NCBI GenBank assembly: GCA_030835065.1
Contig: JAUQWR010000196.1
Coordinates: forward strand, 1-6,847
Source of the DNA: Candidatus Kapaibacterium sp.
Lineage (GTDB): Bacteria > Bacteroidota > Ignavibacteria > Kapaibacteriales > UBA2268
Length of the DNA stretch: 6,847 nucleotides
Direction of reading: 5' to 3'
Under the pieces are notes generated by a model. The model saw nothing but the letters and a program-made list of their open reading frames with translations, ran no database searches and was not told the DNA's origin. Numbering within the stretch: the first letter of the stretch is position 1; every line of letters begins with the position of its first letter. Position numbers and translations under genes: made by a program. Positions 5,909 to 6,847 of this stretch are shown piece by piece.

Positions 5909-6592
5909 ATGAGAATTCTTGTAGTCGAAGATGAACGTAAGGTAGCGAACTTCATCAAGCACGGATTAGAAGAAGAACGTTATATTGTCGAAACAGCAGG
6001 CGACGGGGTAGCCGGGCTGGAAATGGCAATGAACAATCATTTCGACGCAATTTTGTTGGATGTCATGCTTCCCGGTAAGGATGGGTTTACGGTACTTAAG
6101 GAATTGCGTGATGCCGGAGTTTCGACTCCTGTTCTTATGCTTACTGCTCGCGGTACGACTGAGGACAGGGTTGCTGGTCTTGATTTAGGAGCTGACGACT
6201 ACCTTCCAAAACCATTCAGCTTCGAAGAACTTGCCGCTAGACTTAGGTCTATTTTGCGCCGGTCCAGCCCGGAAAAATCTACTAAACTGCGTTGTGGAGA
6301 ATTAGTACTCGATACTGTTTCGCATCTTGCTTATCGTAGTGGTAAGGAAATTGAGCTTACTACTAAAGAATACGCTCTTCTCGAATATTTGATGCGCAAC
6401 AAAAATCGTATTCTTAGCCGCAGTACTATTACTCAACATGTTTGGAAGCATAATTTCGATCCGGAATCAAATATTATTGATGTGTATATCAAGAGATTGC
6501 GTTCTAAAATCGAAAAAGATGATACTAAACCGCTTATTCAAAGCATTCGTGGGGTTGGTTATCGTATGAGAGAAACTTCGCCAGACGAATAA
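5909..6592 (+). CDS. OmpR/PhoB-family response regulator
   Basis: 227 residues, the standard size. The receiver domain (1 to about 116) has the acidic pair Glu7/Asp8 in ILVVEDE, the phospho-acceptor Asp51 in LLDVMLPGKDGF, Thr79 in LMLTARG and Lys101-Pro102 in DDYLPKPFSFEEL, so all active-site residues are present. A short linker (about 117-126) leads to the winged-helix DNA-binding domain (about 127-222), with ELTTKEYALLEYLMRNKNRI, the recognition-helix region NIIDVYIKRLRSKIEK and the wing SIRGVGYRM. It is a phosphorylation-controlled transcription regulator in the cytoplasm. By eye the receiver is closest to the CusR/CopR/HprR-like group, but the signal cannot be deduced. No histidine kinase gene is adjacent on either side, and a terminator plus a convergent gene follow, so its kinase must be encoded elsewhere. 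Codons are visibly richer in G/C and in CGT/GGT/CTT than those of the sigma operon, which may reflect higher expression. Confidence 0.97.
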   Translation: MRILVVEDERKVANFIKHGLEEERYIVETAGDGVAGLEMAMNNHFDAILLDVMLPGKDGFTVLKELRDAGVSTPVLMLTARGTTEDRVAGLDLGADDYLPKPFSFEELAARLRSILRRSSPEKSTKLRCGELVLDTVSHLAYRSGKEIELTTKEYALLEYLMRNKNRILSRSTITQHVWKHNFDPESNIIDVYIKRLRSKIEKDDTKPLIQSIRGVGYRMRETSPDE

Positions 6593-6622
6593 TTTGATCT
6601 GAATTTTTAAGCTTTTCTATTG

Positions 6623-6677
6623 GGCAAAATTATATGTATTAGGGTGAAAAATCGTATCGATTTTTAATGTTTTTGCC
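6623..6677 (+). other. Nested inverted repeats after the response regulator gene
   Basis: GGCAAAA (6623-6629) pairs with TTTTGCC (6671-6677). Inside lies a perfect hairpin AAAAATCG-TAT-CGATTTTT (6647-6654/6658-6665). It sits just before the strong terminator. It could be an extra weak terminator, a protective 3' structure of the mRNA, or a protein-binding palindrome. Confidence 0.5.
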
Positions 6678-6685
6678 AAAAAAAT

Positions 6686-6733
6686 TTGGGGCTGAATTAT
6701 TAATTTTGATTCAGCCCCAATTTATTTATTTTT
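6686..6733. terminator. Strong bidirectional terminator between the response regulator and the convergent gene
   Basis: TTGGGGCTGAAT (6686-6697) pairs perfectly over 12 bp with ATTCAGCCCCAA (6709-6720) around an 11-nt loop. On the + strand it is followed by TTTATTTATTTTT (6721-6733). On the - strand the stem is followed by a T-run (complement of 6678-6684, AAATTTTTTT), so it can also end the gene from the right. Confidence 0.88.
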
Positions 6734-6847
6734 GCGTTTTTTGATATTCTTGCTCTATCAATTGGATTTCTTCTTCGCATATTTGCTTGTTTCTTCTTTG
6801 CATTACCTGCTTTGCTGTTTCTATTGCCTTAGATGCTTTATATATTG
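6726..6847 (-). CDS. C-terminal end of an unrecognised protein (5' end outside window)
   Basis: On the minus strand one frame is open from the window edge to TAA at 6726-6728 and gives the last 39 residues of a protein. The other two minus frames are closed within the first nine codons. The end is charged and helix-prone, with no Pro or Gly: KASKAIETAKQVMQRRNKQ, then ICEEEIQLIEQEYQKTQK, possibly a coiled coil. The stop lies right beside the terminator hairpin, as expected for a real gene end. I do not recognise the family. It converges on the response regulator gene, so it is a separate transcription unit. Confidence 0.65.
   Translation of the reverse strand, partial: IYKASKAIETAKQVMQRRNKQICEEEIQLIEQEYQKTQK

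Noticed and set aside
1..6847. CRISPR array, tRNA/rRNA, insertion sequence or phage attachment site
   Set aside because: No regularly spaced repeats, cloverleaf, transposase-like frame or terminal inverted repeats were seen.

Overview
The window is AT-rich (roughly one third G+C by eye). It holds seven protein genes, two of them cut by the window edges. ECF sigma/anti-sigma pairs, several lipoproteins, an outer-membrane-type beta-barrel domain and mostly weak Shine-Dalgarno (SD) sequences all point to a diderm of the Bacteroidota/Chlorobi (FCB) group. Having an MCP and a CheW, plus a good SD before a few genes, fits a lineage such as Ignavibacteria or Kapabacteria better than a typical Bacteroides. 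That placement is inference.

Left part (1-1867, + strand): the 3' part of a methyl-accepting chemotaxis protein with tandem HAMP-like units, then a complete cheW. Together they are receptor and coupling protein of a chemosensory array. A hairpin at about 1903-1935 with T-runs on both sides ends this unit and also the converging operon.

Middle part (5647 down to 1937, - strand): a tightly packed four-gene operon with gaps of 9, 15 and 6 nt. In transcription order it encodes a lipoprotein with a WD40-like (PD40) beta-propeller, an ECF sigma factor, a 445-residue anti-sigma-like protein, and a second lipoprotein that resembles DUF4397. The 445-residue protein is the highlight. It has an anti-sigma-type N-terminal domain, one inner-membrane helix, about 160 mostly low-complexity Asn/Ser-rich residues, and a C-terminal domain that reads as eight amphipathic beta-strands. 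It therefore appears to run from the cytoplasm through the inner membrane and periplasm into the outer membrane, and could pass outer-membrane state directly to the sigma factor. From memory, this architecture matches the dual membrane-spanning anti-sigma (Dma) proteins reported in Bacteroides thetaiotaomicron. The two flanking lipoproteins would be candidate ligands or envelope partners.

Right part (5648-6847): an AT-rich divergent intergenic region with a plausible sigma70-like promoter, an 11-bp direct repeat spaced two helical turns apart, and a possible leader mini-ORF. It leads into an OmpR/PhoB-family response regulator with a strong SD. No histidine kinase gene lies next to the regulator. 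A strong hairpin that looks bidirectional separates it from the C-terminal end of a converging, unrecognised gene at the right edge.
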